NCBI GenBank assembly: GCA_031270755.1
Contig: JAISWV010000264.1
Span: 1 to 16,570, forward strand
Length of the DNA: 16,570 bases
DNA from: Synergistaceae bacterium
GTDB lineage: Bacteria > Synergistota > Synergistia > Synergistales > Aminobacteriaceae
Direction of reading: 5' to 3'
Made by a program: the position numbers and the translations under genes. A model generated the notes under the pieces. It was not told the DNA's origin, did no database searches, and saw only the letters and a program-made list of their open reading frames with translations. This document shows, one piece after another, positions 1-6,924 of this stretch (position 1 is its first letter; each line of letters begins with the position of its first letter).

Positions 1-770
1 AAGCCGTCCACGCGGCGATCCGTCAGAGGAGAGTCTTCCTGCATTCCATCCACTACGCTCACATAATAATAGGCATTTTCCATATCCCAAATGAAACGTC
101 CGGCATAAAGTCTTGAGTCGCCAAAGAAGGGCATATCGGCATAAAATGTCTCCCAGCGAACTGCATTGCCCGCTGCATTGGACGTCGTACCTGCTACGCT
201 CGTTATATCCAAGCGCCCAAAGAAATGGAGAGACTCGTCTTCGCCGAAGAACCGCTCGAAGAAGACACGAGCACGACCAAGAGTGGCAGTACCGTCCGCG
301 GTTGCAAGTTCAGATGTCCCGTCCCCGTCTACGTCTTCCGGATCATATTTATCGTAATCAATATCCAAACGCAACTGCCCGCCGATTTTCCATCCGCCCA
401 ACCGCTCTTCGATAACTCCAAGGCGACCGTCGATCTCCTCCACCTGAACGCCGAGAGCATCCAGTTCGTCTTTGAACTCGACGACCAGTTTCTTCAGCAT
501 CTCTACGTCCTGCTTGCTGGCCTTGGTCATATCGACAACAGCCAGAGCACGGGCGAGAGCGGAAGCCATCTCGTAACGAGTGGTGGGCTGCTTGCCCTTG
601 TAGGTGCCGTCCGGGTAACCGGAAAGAACTCCACGAGCGGCAAGCTGCCCAATGGCGTCATAAGACCAATGGTTGATAGGAACGTCCATGAAGGGATTGG
701 TGGCCGCAAACGCCGGCGCCCCAAGGGCGACCAACGCTACTACTGCTGCTACTGCCAAATACTTTTTCAT
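1..770 (-). CDS. SLH-domain outer-membrane porin-like protein (OmpM type), C-terminus off the left edge
   Basis: Reading from the ATG at 770, 256 complete codons are visible and the frame runs off the window. Residues 1-22 form a signal peptide (MKKYLAVAA, hydrophobic core, cleavage near AFA-A). Residues 25-75 form one SLH domain (FMDVPINHWSYDAIGQL, GVLSGYPDGTYKG, TTRYEMASALAR). Residues 80-115 look like a coiled coil. From about residue 117 the chain alternates in a beta-barrel manner (GGQLRLDIDYDKYD, ARVFFERFF, LHFFGRLDI). This is the layout of OmpM-like proteins of Negativicutes, Synergistota and Deinococcus, in which the SLH domain binds peptidoglycan and the barrel sits in the outer membrane. 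The start is supported by an AGGGGGT motif about 10 bases upstream. The DVDGDGTSE stretch near residue 130 resembles a calcium-binding loop. Its substrate cannot be told. High abundance, usual for the family, is an expectation, not something seen. Confidence 0.88.
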   Translation of the reverse strand, partial: MKKYLAVAAVVALVALGAPAFAATNPFMDVPINHWSYDAIGQLAARGVLSGYPDGTYKGKQPTTRYEMASALARALAVVDMTKASKQDVEMLKKLVVEFKDELDALGVQVEEIDGRLGVIEERLGGWKIGGQLRLDIDYDKYDPEDVDGDGTSELATADGTATLGRARVFFERFFGEDESLHFFGRLDITSVAGTTSNAAGNAVRWETFYADMPFFGDSRLYAGRFIWDMENAYYYVSVVDGMQEDSPLTDRRVDG

Positions 771-1127
771 CTTTGTTTTACCCCCTTGAATTTTGTACTG
801 CCATTGTGTATCGCGTCTTTCGCTCTTCATTCACCGAGCGAAGCTCCGGGGGGCGAGACGAAGTTACCTTGTTCCCTTTTCCCGCTTTCCATTGCTTCCA
901 AACGCAAGAAAAACCTCGGCTCTTTCAAAACGTCCAACGCCTTCTTTAACAAATCCGCCTGTCCTTGATGACCTTAGGGGGGCTACACCTCTCTTTCTGG
1001 CCTGTCGGGAATACTCACGGATTACAGAAGCTGTGGATATATTACACCTGCCGGGAAATTTTCAATAAGGTCTTTAGGCTCATTTGATTTAGTGCTTTTG
1101 ATTGAATTGCCTTCGCGCCGGGGCGCT
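771..1127 (-). other. Intergenic stretch upstream of the SLH gene; coding-like remnant, no intact gene
   Basis: No complete gene is visible. On the minus strand two overlapping open frames have no convincing start. One reads YSRQARKRG...RSSRTGGFVKEG (about 1018-888). The other reads GHQGQADLLKKALDVLKEP...RLEAMESGK and stops near 830. They share the same DNA in two frames, which suits a decayed or repeat-derived sequence better than a gene. A small hairpin (GAGC-GAA-GCTC) lies near 836-846. No good sigma70 promoter for the SLH gene was found, although its promoter should lie here. Confidence 0.35.
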
Positions 1128-1368
1128 TTATGTTGCCGCCGTTTCTTCAAAATGATTCGCGACGTAGTCGTCAATACTGTCGATGATGTATAAGGGCTCC
1201 GTCGTATGTAACGCGTCGGCGCAGTCAATAATATAATCCACCGCTCCAGTACGATCAAAGTAGTTGTATGCTTGCTGCCCGCTGATACCTTTCTCCGCCT
1301 TATAAATCTCGACACAAAACGCGAGAAAACAAATTTCGGTTTTTGTTTGGAGTTGTCGGATTCATCAT
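1128..1368 (-). pseudogene. DUF3791-family small protein, frameshifted
   Basis: The stretch is 241 nt, one base more than a whole number of codons. From the ATG at 1368 the frame reads MMNPTTPNKNRNLF and stops after 22 codons. The +1 frame carries the clear family body: TEICFLAFCVEIYKAEKGISG, then QQAYNYFDRTGAVDYIIDC, ADALHTTEPLYIIDSIDDYV and NHFEETAAT before the TAA at 1128. Removing one A from the five-A run (T5 at 1340-1344 on the plus strand) joins the two into a 79-aa protein of usual DUF3791 length. DUF3791 proteins have no proven function; they are small and often sit beside DUF3990 or other short genes. Here the ATG overlaps the stop of the remnant upstream (ATGATG/TGA). The frameshift could be real or a homopolymer sequencing error. 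Confidence 0.7.
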
Positions 1369-1469
1369 TGTTCCTCCGGCCAGTTCATGATTTTTCCGGT
1401 TGTCAGCTCTTCTTCCAACAAATCGTAGAGGATTGGGTAGCTAAGATGCCATAACTTGCTTTCTTCATC
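1365..1469 (-). pseudogene. C-terminal remnant of a small gene paired with DUF3791
   Basis: This is an open frame of 34 codons plus stop with no start codon. It reads DEESKLWHLSYPILYDLL, then EEELTTGKIMNWPEEQ and TGA. The stop overlaps the ATG of the DUF3791 frame, the sign of a former coupled gene pair. I recall the pattern KLWH-SxxxLYDLLxEE-TG from short uncharacterised genes next to DUF3791, but cannot confirm it. A TGA lies just upstream (1470-1472), and beyond it the sequence changes to a GC-rich tract, so the N-terminal half is missing. Confidence 0.55.
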
Positions 1470-1595
1470 TCAATAAAATTGCAGAGGCGCGCATTGCGCG
1501 TCCGTCCCGACAATCCTTGTGCGTCCGTGGTCATCTTGATAATGTTTGAGGTCGTGAGTATAATATACCACAGCTAAAAAAGCTCAGGCTCCAAT
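1470..1595. other. Short intergenic region with a 13-bp palindrome, downstream of the Hsp70 gene
   Basis: The region holds CGCGCA-T-TGCGCG, a perfect palindrome at 1488-1500, inside a GC-rich tract (about 1485-1545) that abuts the truncated small gene. Near 1572-1583 an AGCT-TTTTT-AGCT mini-hairpin lies just past the Hsp70 stop; it is too weak to call a terminator with confidence. Confidence 0.4.
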
Positions 1596-3203
1596 CTAAG
1601 ATAGCGCAACTTCCAGGTCCTTGACAATACCCTCCAGAATTTCCACCGAGGGGCCGTCGTCTTCGATGTTCTCGATCCGGCGCACCAAGCCGTGAAGCCT
1701 TTCGAGCTGCCCGGAAGAGCACAATATCTCCAGGGGCGTCAACCGCAGCTTGAGATCTCGAATCCTCCGGCGCGCGGCCATAACAGAGGAAGAAAAAGAG
1801 GAAAAAGAAAAAGAAGACGATGACGGCGTTGCCAGGAGGGCGCCGCGTTTCAGCGAGAGCAAGGGCATCTCGACCGTCGTGTTTCCCTGCCGCACGACGC
1901 AGTGCATCAGCCCCGAGGTGGACAAGGTGCAGCGGATTTCCACTTCCTTGCCCGCCTCCACGTCCAGAGTCAGAAAAGAAAGAATCGTCCGCTCTTCCTG
2001 CGTATCGCCTACGTTCTGAAAAACGGGCAGCTCCATTTTTCCCGAGTGAGCCGGAACGAACACCGACCGAGTCGTGAACGGCACAGGCGTGCCCGCGGAG
2101 ACGAGGACCTCCGGCCGGTCGTCTCTGAGGAAGCCGATGTCGCCCGAGAGAACGTCCAATAACAATCGCCCGCTCCCTGTTCGCGCGCAAAGCGCCGCCC
2201 CCGCCACGATGGATTCCTCCGCGCAGAGACTCAGGCGCTCCGGACGCGCGACCTCTTTTTCCAAGATCTCGCGCAGCAGGGGAATGCGGCTCGACCCGCC
2301 CACCAGCAGCAGGTGTTCCGGTTCGTGCCGGGTCCATAATTTACGTACCAGGTGCACCACCCGCCTTATGGAAAAACGCACCATCCGCTCCAGGTCCTCC
2401 CGTTCGACCTTCAAAGGCTCGAAAACGCCGACGCCGTCCATGGCGGGCGGCAGCCAATCGTAGCTCCGGCACGAGGAGAGGGCGATCTTGATCGACTCGG
2501 CCTCCCAAACCAAGGTTCTCCAGCGCGGGTCCTGGGAAGGCAGGGGATCCAGCCTTAGCCGCTCGCGCAGCCACTCCGCCAAGGCCAGGTCGAAATCGTA
2601 GCCGCCGATTTTGGAGGTACCCACGCTTTCCAAGACCTGCCACACGCCACCCTCGCTCTCCACGACGGCAACGTCCACCGTCCCGGCGCCGAAGTCCACC
2701 ACCAAAAAACGGCCCTCCCGGCCAAAAGCCAGGGCTGCGGCCGTGGGCTCAGATATGATGCGAACCTCCCGCAGACCCGCGGCCTCGGCGGCGCGCGCTA
2801 TCGCCTCCCTCTGAAGGAGGGAAAAAGCGGCGGGAACGGCCAGTACACAGGATGAAACGAACTGTCCCAGAAAAACCTCGGCATCCTCTCTCAACGCGCA
2901 GAGCAGCGGCGCCAAAATATCTTGAGCGGTATGGGACTTTCCTCCGCAAAGGGCCCGGAACTCCCCTCCCACTTTACGCTTTAGATCCCACCAAACGGAA
3001 CAGGAGCCGCGAAGCGACAGGCGTACCGCGTCTTCCCCCACGACCCAGCCTCCGTCCCACCCCACCACGGAAGGCGTGGACGTCCGGCCCCACCGGTTGG
3101 GGATCATCACGGGGCGGGCTCCGTCCATGCAGGCGCAAAGGGCATTGCGCGTTCCCAAGTCTATTCCGATCGTCACGTTGTGGTTACGGTTATGTTCTTT
3201 CAT
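1596..3203 (-). CDS. Divergent Hsp70 (DnaK-like) chaperone, shortened
   Basis: The protein has 535 aa; DnaK usually has 600-640. The ATPase domain is complete: phosphate-1 loop IGIDLGTRN (12-20), the lysine matching DnaK K70 in LKRKVG (74-79), EPTAAALAFG (152-161), phosphate-2 loop VVDFGAGTVDVAVV (168-181), and adenosine loop VGGSSRIPLL (301-310). The linker is altered (LLLDVLSGDIGFLR, 347-360). A beta substrate-binding domain follows (about 365-450). A serine-rich stretch (SSSSFSFSSFSSS, 461-473) then leads to a short helical tail instead of the full lid. It is not a housekeeping DnaK: no grpE or dnaJ is adjacent and the signature is degenerate. Its ATG overlaps the end of mtaB by 14 bases, so it is probably translated by coupling and shares the prmA-mtaB message. 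Clients are unknown; a role tied to translation is inferred from the neighbours only. Confidence 0.9.
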   Translation of the reverse strand: MKEHNRNHNVTIGIDLGTRNALCACMDGARPVMIPNRWGRTSTPSVVGWDGGWVVGEDAVRLSLRGSCSVWWDLKRKVGGEFRALCGGKSHTAQDILAPLLCALREDAEVFLGQFVSSCVLAVPAAFSLLQREAIARAAEAAGLREVRIISEPTAAALAFGREGRFLVVDFGAGTVDVAVVESEGGVWQVLESVGTSKIGGYDFDLALAEWLRERLRLDPLPSQDPRWRTLVWEAESIKIALSSCRSYDWLPPAMDGVGVFEPLKVEREDLERMVRFSIRRVVHLVRKLWTRHEPEHLLLVGGSSRIPLLREILEKEVARPERLSLCAEESIVAGAALCARTGSGRLLLDVLSGDIGFLRDDRPEVLVSAGTPVPFTTRSVFVPAHSGKMELPVFQNVGDTQEERTILSFLTLDVEAGKEVEIRCTLSTSGLMHCVVRQGNTTVEMPLLSLKRGALLATPSSSSFSFSSFSSSVMAARRRIRDLKLRLTPLEILCSSGQLERLHGLVRRIENIEDDGPSVEILEGIVKDLEVALS

Positions 3204-4575
3204 TCTTGTTCTTTATCGGGTATCCCCGCAGCTCTCCTTTCACGCAGTCCGTCATCCGAACCAGGGCCTCCCTGCCGACGCCCGGATTCTCGGCACTTGG
3301 GTTCCCCATGTGACGGACACCGGTCGAGACGAAGTTTCGCGTGTAGCCGGTAAATCCGCCGCCCTCGTCTCCGCCGCTTTCGACCAAGACGGAAAGATCG
3401 CGCCCCACGAAGCGGGAAGCGTAGCGCGTCAGCAACTCCTCTCCCGCGGCCACGGCGGCTTTCATCCTTTCGACTGCCGTCCGGGGAGGCACCCGGTCGG
3501 GGAAACCGGCCGCCAAGGTCCCTCTGCGGGGCGAGTAGGAGAAAACATGCACGCGCCCCAAACGAACCCGTTCCATCAAAGCGAGAGTGCCCCGAAAGGC
3601 CTTCTCGCTTTCTCCGGGAAAAGCCACCAGAACGTCGCTGCTGATGTGCAGGTCGTCGCCCAGCTTTCCCCTGGCCCGATCGCAGACCCGGGCAAAGGCG
3701 TCCGCCGTGTAACCCCGCCTCATGCGGGAGAGGACCTGATCGTCCCCGCTCTGCAAGGGCAGATGCAGATGCGGGCAAAACACGGGAGATGACGCCAGCG
3801 CGTCCAGAAGATCGTCGTCCAGGGCAAAAGGCTCCAGGGAACCCAGCCGCAGCCGCGCCAACCCCGGAATATCAGAGACTCGCCGCACCAACTCGGCCAA
3901 AGAAGAGCCTTTATCTGGAGAAGAGCCCCTATCGCGGCCGTACACTCCCAAATGGATGCCCGTCAAAACGATTTCTCCGCACCCGGCTTCCACGACGCGG
4001 CGCGCTTCGTTCAGCGCTTCCTCCAGAGGCCGGCTGGTCGATCGTCCCCGCAAAAACGGGATGACGCAGTAAGAGCAAAAATGATCGCACCCCTCCTGGA
4101 CCTTCAAAAAAGCGCGTGTCCGCAAAACAGGGCGGTCCAAGGTCAAGGGGTCCCATGTGCGCGCGTCCGGGTTTTTCCGCATGTCCATCAGGTCATGGGG
4201 CGGCTCTGACGCGATGGCGGCCTCCAGCGCTTCCGGCAGGGCGCTTTTCCGGCGGCTTCCCGCGAGAATGTCCACTCCCAGCTCTTTTGCCTCTCGGGCA
4301 TCGAGCCCTTGGGCCCAACAGCCGCAAACGGCGACGATCCCCTTTTCTCCGCCCTTGCCGAACTCGCGCCGCGCCCTCCGCACGGCCTGGCGGCATTTCT
4401 TGTCGGCCACGGCCGTCACCGAACAGCTGACGATCACCGCGGCCCGGCACCCTTCCGGTCTCTCGGCGACGATGGCTCCCCGCGCGGTCAGGTCCCCCGC
4501 GATGGCGTCGCCGTCGTAGAGATTCGACCGGCATCCCAAAACGCAAACCCAGACCTTGACGCCGTAAAGCCCCAT
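3190..4575 (-). CDS. mtaB: tRNA (N6-L-threonylcarbamoyladenosine(37)-C2)-methylthiotransferase, MtaB type
   Basis: This is a radical-SAM enzyme of the MiaB/MtaB/RimO family, 461 aa from this start. The N-terminal methylthiotransferase domain has the three cluster ligands C15 (VLGCRSN), C51 (VSCSVT) and C86 (CGCWAQ). The radical-SAM motif C163-x3-C167-x2-C170 lies in QEGCDHFCSYC, followed by VIPFLRGRSTSR. GEIVLTGIHLGVYG and LHLPLQSGDDQVL are typical of the family, and a TRAM-like segment closes the protein. MtaB, rather than MiaB or RimO, is suggested by VIPFxRGRSxSR and TGIHLGxYG; it adds a methylthio group to t6A37 of ANN-decoding tRNAs. A longer frame begins at a TTG at 4653, inside the prmA stop region, but its extra 26 residues look non-homologous. 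The ATG at 4575 puts MGLYGVKVWVCVLGC at the N-terminus, as expected, with a modest AGGCGGA ribosome site. Confidence 0.9.
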   Translation of the reverse strand: MGLYGVKVWVCVLGCRSNLYDGDAIAGDLTARGAIVAERPEGCRAAVIVSCSVTAVADKKCRQAVRRARREFGKGGEKGIVAVCGCWAQGLDAREAKELGVDILAGSRRKSALPEALEAAIASEPPHDLMDMRKNPDARTWDPLTLDRPVLRTRAFLKVQEGCDHFCSYCVIPFLRGRSTSRPLEEALNEARRVVEAGCGEIVLTGIHLGVYGRDRGSSPDKGSSLAELVRRVSDIPGLARLRLGSLEPFALDDDLLDALASSPVFCPHLHLPLQSGDDQVLSRMRRGYTADAFARVCDRARGKLGDDLHISSDVLVAFPGESEKAFRGTLALMERVRLGRVHVFSYSPRRGTLAAGFPDRVPPRTAVERMKAAVAAGEELLTRYASRFVGRDLSVLVESGGDEGGGFTGYTRNFVSTGVRHMGNPSAENPGVGREALVRMTDCVKGELRGYPIKNKNERT

Positions 4576-4645
4576 TGCGGGAGATCCGCCTGGGGTGTTT
4601 CGCTGGGACTCGTTTTGCCGGTCCGCGGTTGGAATCGCATCGAAA

Positions 4646-5518
4646 TCAGTCAAACTTCGCGGCGCACCCCCACCAGTCGCCCTTGGTCAGCTCGGCCACC
4701 AAGGACAAGCCCGCCGAGGAGAGGGCCGGAAGAAACGTCGTCCGCTCCGCGGTCGTCATCCCCGAGAAAATCGCGAAGCAGGATGGTTTCAAGACACGCT
4801 CCGCGTCCCGCAGAAGTCTGAGGTTCGGCTCCAGCAAGATGTTGGCCGTCAGAGCGTCGAGCCGTCCGTGAACCCCTTCCGCGAGGTCGCCGACTTGAAG
4901 GTCGCAAGATTCGAGAGAAAAGCCGTTGGATTCCACGTTGCGCCGGACCTCGGCGATGGCCGTCGGGTCCATGTCCCGCGCGGCGGCTTTTGCGGCCCCC
5001 AACTTCAGCGCCGCGATAAAGAGTATGCCCGAGCCCGTTCCCACGTCGAGGATCGAATCTCCGGCTTTCACGAAGCGCTCGACCAGCGAAAGGGCGATCT
5101 GGGTACTTTCGTGATAGCCCGTTCCGAAGGCCGCGCCGGGGTAAATATAAAGGGGCAGTTTTCCCGAGGGCTCCTTTCCTTTGTGCCAAGGCGCCATGAC
5201 GATAAAGTTCACACCCACTGGAAGAGGCGGAAAGGAGTCCAGGTGTTCCGTGTGCCAGTCCCGGTTTTCGATTTTTCTGTGAGAGCGAAGGCGCACTTGG
5301 GGAAAGTCCGCCGAAAGATCGTTTAGAAACCCGGTCCAGTGCGCTATGTCCTGAGAGCCGAGATACGCCGCGCGCAGAACCATCTTTCCCCCTTCTTCGA
5401 ACAGCTCCGCCCCGATGCTCCCCGACAGGTCCGCCACGATGGAGAGCGCTTCTTCCGCCGCCTTGCCGTCGCTTTCCAAATCCACGCTCCACCAGAAATT
5501 ACCGCCCGTATTCTCCAA
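4646..5518 (-). CDS. prmA: Ribosomal protein L11 methyltransferase
   Basis: The protein has 290 aa, the usual PrmA length. The N-terminal substrate-recognition domain begins with the typical FWWSVDLES (residues 8-16). The SAM-binding domain has AFGTGYHESTQ (130-140), motif I ILDVGTGSGILF (156-167), an acidic residue in RDMDPTAIAEV (the loop that usually holds the ribose of SAM), and LTANILLEPN (NI[LF] motif). PrmA trimethylates L11 at several amines; the change is usually dispensable. The frame stays open to a TTG at 5548, but the TTG at 5518 has the best ribosome site (GGGAGG, 6 bases away) and gives the expected N-terminus. The gene is the first of a prmA-mtaB-Hsp70 group. PrmA beside dnaJ/dnaK and mtaB-like genes is a common bacterial arrangement. 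Confidence 0.92.
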   Translation of the reverse strand: MENTGGNFWWSVDLESDGKAAEEALSIVADLSGSIGAELFEEGGKMVLRAAYLGSQDIAHWTGFLNDLSADFPQVRLRSHRKIENRDWHTEHLDSFPPLPVGVNFIVMAPWHKGKEPSGKLPLYIYPGAAFGTGYHESTQIALSLVERFVKAGDSILDVGTGSGILFIAALKLGAAKAAARDMDPTAIAEVRRNVESNGFSLESCDLQVGDLAEGVHGRLDALTANILLEPNLRLLRDAERVLKPSCFAIFSGMTTAERTTFLPALSSAGLSLVAELTKGDWWGCAAKFD

Positions 5519-5524
5519 ACAATT

Positions 5525-5530
5525 CCCTCC
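5525..5530 (-). promoter_or_regulatory. Ribosome binding site that sets the prmA TTG start
   Basis: GGGAGG on the minus strand, 6 bases before the TTG at 5518. The upstream in-frame TTGs (5548, 5533) lack such a site. Confidence 0.65.
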
Positions 5531-5655
5531 CAAACAAGTCTTTCCCAAACAGTTGCCAAATTACCTCCGGCCGGACGGATGCCGCGTTGTTTCCCATATG
5601 CGGGATATTGCCGATATTGTACAACGTCCCTCAATTTCTATCGACTCGTTCGTTT

Positions 5656-5817
5656 TCAAAATATTGATTTTGCAATCTCTGTACAATCTTGCCGATGACT
5701 ACGACACTTCAAGTAGATACTCCGACACGCTCTTAGGAATTCCTCCCAAACGCCTTCGGCGTCACCTGTCAGAACCACGTCGGCGTGACGCAGGGTTTCG
5801 TCGGGCAGCGAATATTT
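5656..5817 (-). pseudogene. Fragment resembling a B12-binding radical-SAM protein
   Basis: An open frame of 53 codons without a start reads KYSLPDETLRHADVVLTGD, then AEGVWEEFLRACRSIYLK, before becoming unremarkable and stopping at 5656. The pattern PxExLxHADxVxxGxAExVWxxxL is typical of the end of the B12-binding domain in B12/radical-SAM proteins (known as PEEAxxHADAVVxGEAE). No cobalamin His motif and no CxxxCxxC is present, so it is only a scrap. It lies one frame away from the GH3 remnant (5762-6064). Dropping one A near 5815-5817 would join ...AAMSVE to YSLPDE. It lies directly upstream of prmA, whose promoter may overlap it. Confidence 0.45.
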
Positions 5818-6064
5818 CTACGGACATAGCCGCCAGGTTCGTTGGTTCATCCAAAGGTATTTTTTCAACTCTGTCGTCGTAGGTCACCAGTGGAACTCGC
5901 TCTCGATAGTCATCCTCGTCACGTATATTTTCGAAGTCGTAAGCACGGCCGTATTTCGTCGCCGCGTTGCGTTTCAGACAGGCATGGAGCCAAGGCGGCG
6001 CTCCGGCACATTTCAATTCCACCGATCGGGCGGCGGCGATTAGTTTTTCCCAGCTGGCTCTCAT
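5762..6064 (-). pseudogene. GH3-family N-terminal remnant
   Basis: The frame has 100 codons from an ATG with a fair ribosome site (GAGGAA). Residues 1-62 match the start of GH3-family (auxin-responsive GH3-like) proteins: MRASWEKLIAAARS, then LKRNAATKYGRAYDFENI and DDYRERVPLVTYDD. GH3 proteins are acyl-adenylating enzymes of about 500-600 aa; bacterial members are mostly uncharacterised. After VTYDD the similarity ends, and the arginine-rich tail (AARRNPASRRRGSDR) is a frameshift read-through. No ATP-binding motif is present, so it cannot be active. A weak possible promoter (TTGCAA, 17 bases, ATAAAA) lies at about 6105-6135. Confidence 0.6.
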
Positions 6065-6148
6065 GACCGTTCTTCCTCAAAAATTCTCCGCGCGAAAGGT
6101 TTGAGGTTTTTATTGCCATAAAAACTGTAATTGCAAAAATTTAAGTCT

Positions 6149-6186
6149 AAAAAACTTGCCGGCCGCTCAACGAACCAGCGGCCGGC
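6149..6186 (-). terminator. Rho-independent terminator of the iron operon
   Basis: A perfect 10-bp stem GCCGGCCGCT / AGCGGCCGGC (6158-6167 with 6177-6186) has a 9-base loop. Read on the minus strand it is followed by AAG and six T (6149-6154). It lies about 40 bases past the ABC ATPase stop, so it ends the six-gene operon. Confidence 0.9.
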
Positions 6187-6226
6187 TGAAAATTTCCTTT
6201 TTCCCGTCTCCTGAATCTCGCTCTGC

Positions 6227-6913
6227 CTACCTGTTGCGCGTCGTCTTGACGACCCGTCCGTGCTCCAGAAAGATCGTTTTTTCCGCGTGCTCTCCCACCT
6301 CGGGGGCGTGGGTGACGACGATGATCGTGCTTCCCTCCGCGTGAAGCCGCCGCAGCAGGTCCAGCACGATCTTCTCGTTGGCCTCGTCCAGGTTCCCCGT
6401 GGGCTCGTCCGCCAAGATCAGCTTCGGGTAGTTGATGAGGGCCCGGGCGATACAGACGCGCTGCTGTTCTCCCCCCGAAAGCTGGCGGGGAAGGTGTTTC
6501 GCCCGATCCTGCAGTCCCACACGTGTCAGAGCTTGCAAGGCCTCGGCCTCGTCGATCATGCTGTGATAATACTGGGCGACCATCACGTTTTCCAGCGCCG
6601 TCAAGTAAGGGATCAGGTGGAACTGCTGAAAGATCAGCCCGATCTTGTCCCTCCGTATCGCGGTGAGGGCCCGGGGCGAGAGCTTCGTGATGTCCTGTCC
6701 GTCCAGAATCACGGCGCCGCTGGTGGGTCTGTCCATACATCCTATTATGTTCATCATCGTCGTCTTGCCCGACCCCGATGGGCCCATGATCGCCAGCCAC
6801 TCCCCCTGAACCACCGTCAGGTTTATGTTCTGAAGTGCCTTTACCTGCCCTCCAGCCCCGTAGATCATCGACACGTCCTTGAGTTCCAAGATGTTGTTTT
6901 CGAGCTCGTTCAT
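6227..6913 (-). CDS. ABC transporter ATPase, MacB/LolD type, of the P19 iron locus
   Basis: The protein has 228 aa, usual for this type. It has Walker A GPSGSGKT (44-51), Q-loop IFQQFH (Q96 region), signature LSGGEQQR (145-152), Walker B LILADEPTGNLDE (165-177) and H-loop TH (201-202). The N-terminus (LKDVSMIYGAGGQVKALQ) and DEPTGNLDE place it with LolD/MacB/FtsE-like ATPases that pair with FtsX-type permeases. It would power the two permeases upstream. The ATG at 6913 has AGGAG 8 bases before it and lies 11 bases after the permease stop. It is last in the operon, before the terminator. By position it matches Cj1663 of C. jejuni. The substrate is not shown by sequence; iron or redox linkage comes from context. 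Confidence 0.93.
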   Translation of the reverse strand: MNELENNILELKDVSMIYGAGGQVKALQNINLTVVQGEWLAIMGPSGSGKTTMMNIIGCMDRPTSGAVILDGQDITKLSPRALTAIRRDKIGLIFQQFHLIPYLTALENVMVAQYYHSMIDEAEALQALTRVGLQDRAKHLPRQLSGGEQQRVCIARALINYPKLILADEPTGNLDEANEKIVLDLLRRLHAEGSTIIVVTHAPEVGEHAEKTIFLEHGRVVKTTRNR

Positions 6914-6924
6914 TGCCGTCACTC

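Noticed and set aside
1560..1595. Possible terminator after the Hsp70 gene
   Set aside because: The only stem is 4 bp around a T run; not convincing as a rho-independent terminator.
3190..4653. TTG start at 4653 for mtaB, overlapping the prmA stop
   Set aside because: The overlap is attractive for coupling, but the extra 26 residues are unlike any MtaB N-terminus. The ATG at 4575 gives the usual start just before the first cluster cysteine. Not fully excluded.
5616..5687. Inverted repeat ATTGTACA / TGTACAAT upstream of prmA, with TTGCCGAT repeated beside it
   Set aside because: The two arms are 8 bp and 56 bases apart in AT-rich remnant DNA; this is too weak to call an operator, and no good promoter could be fixed to it.
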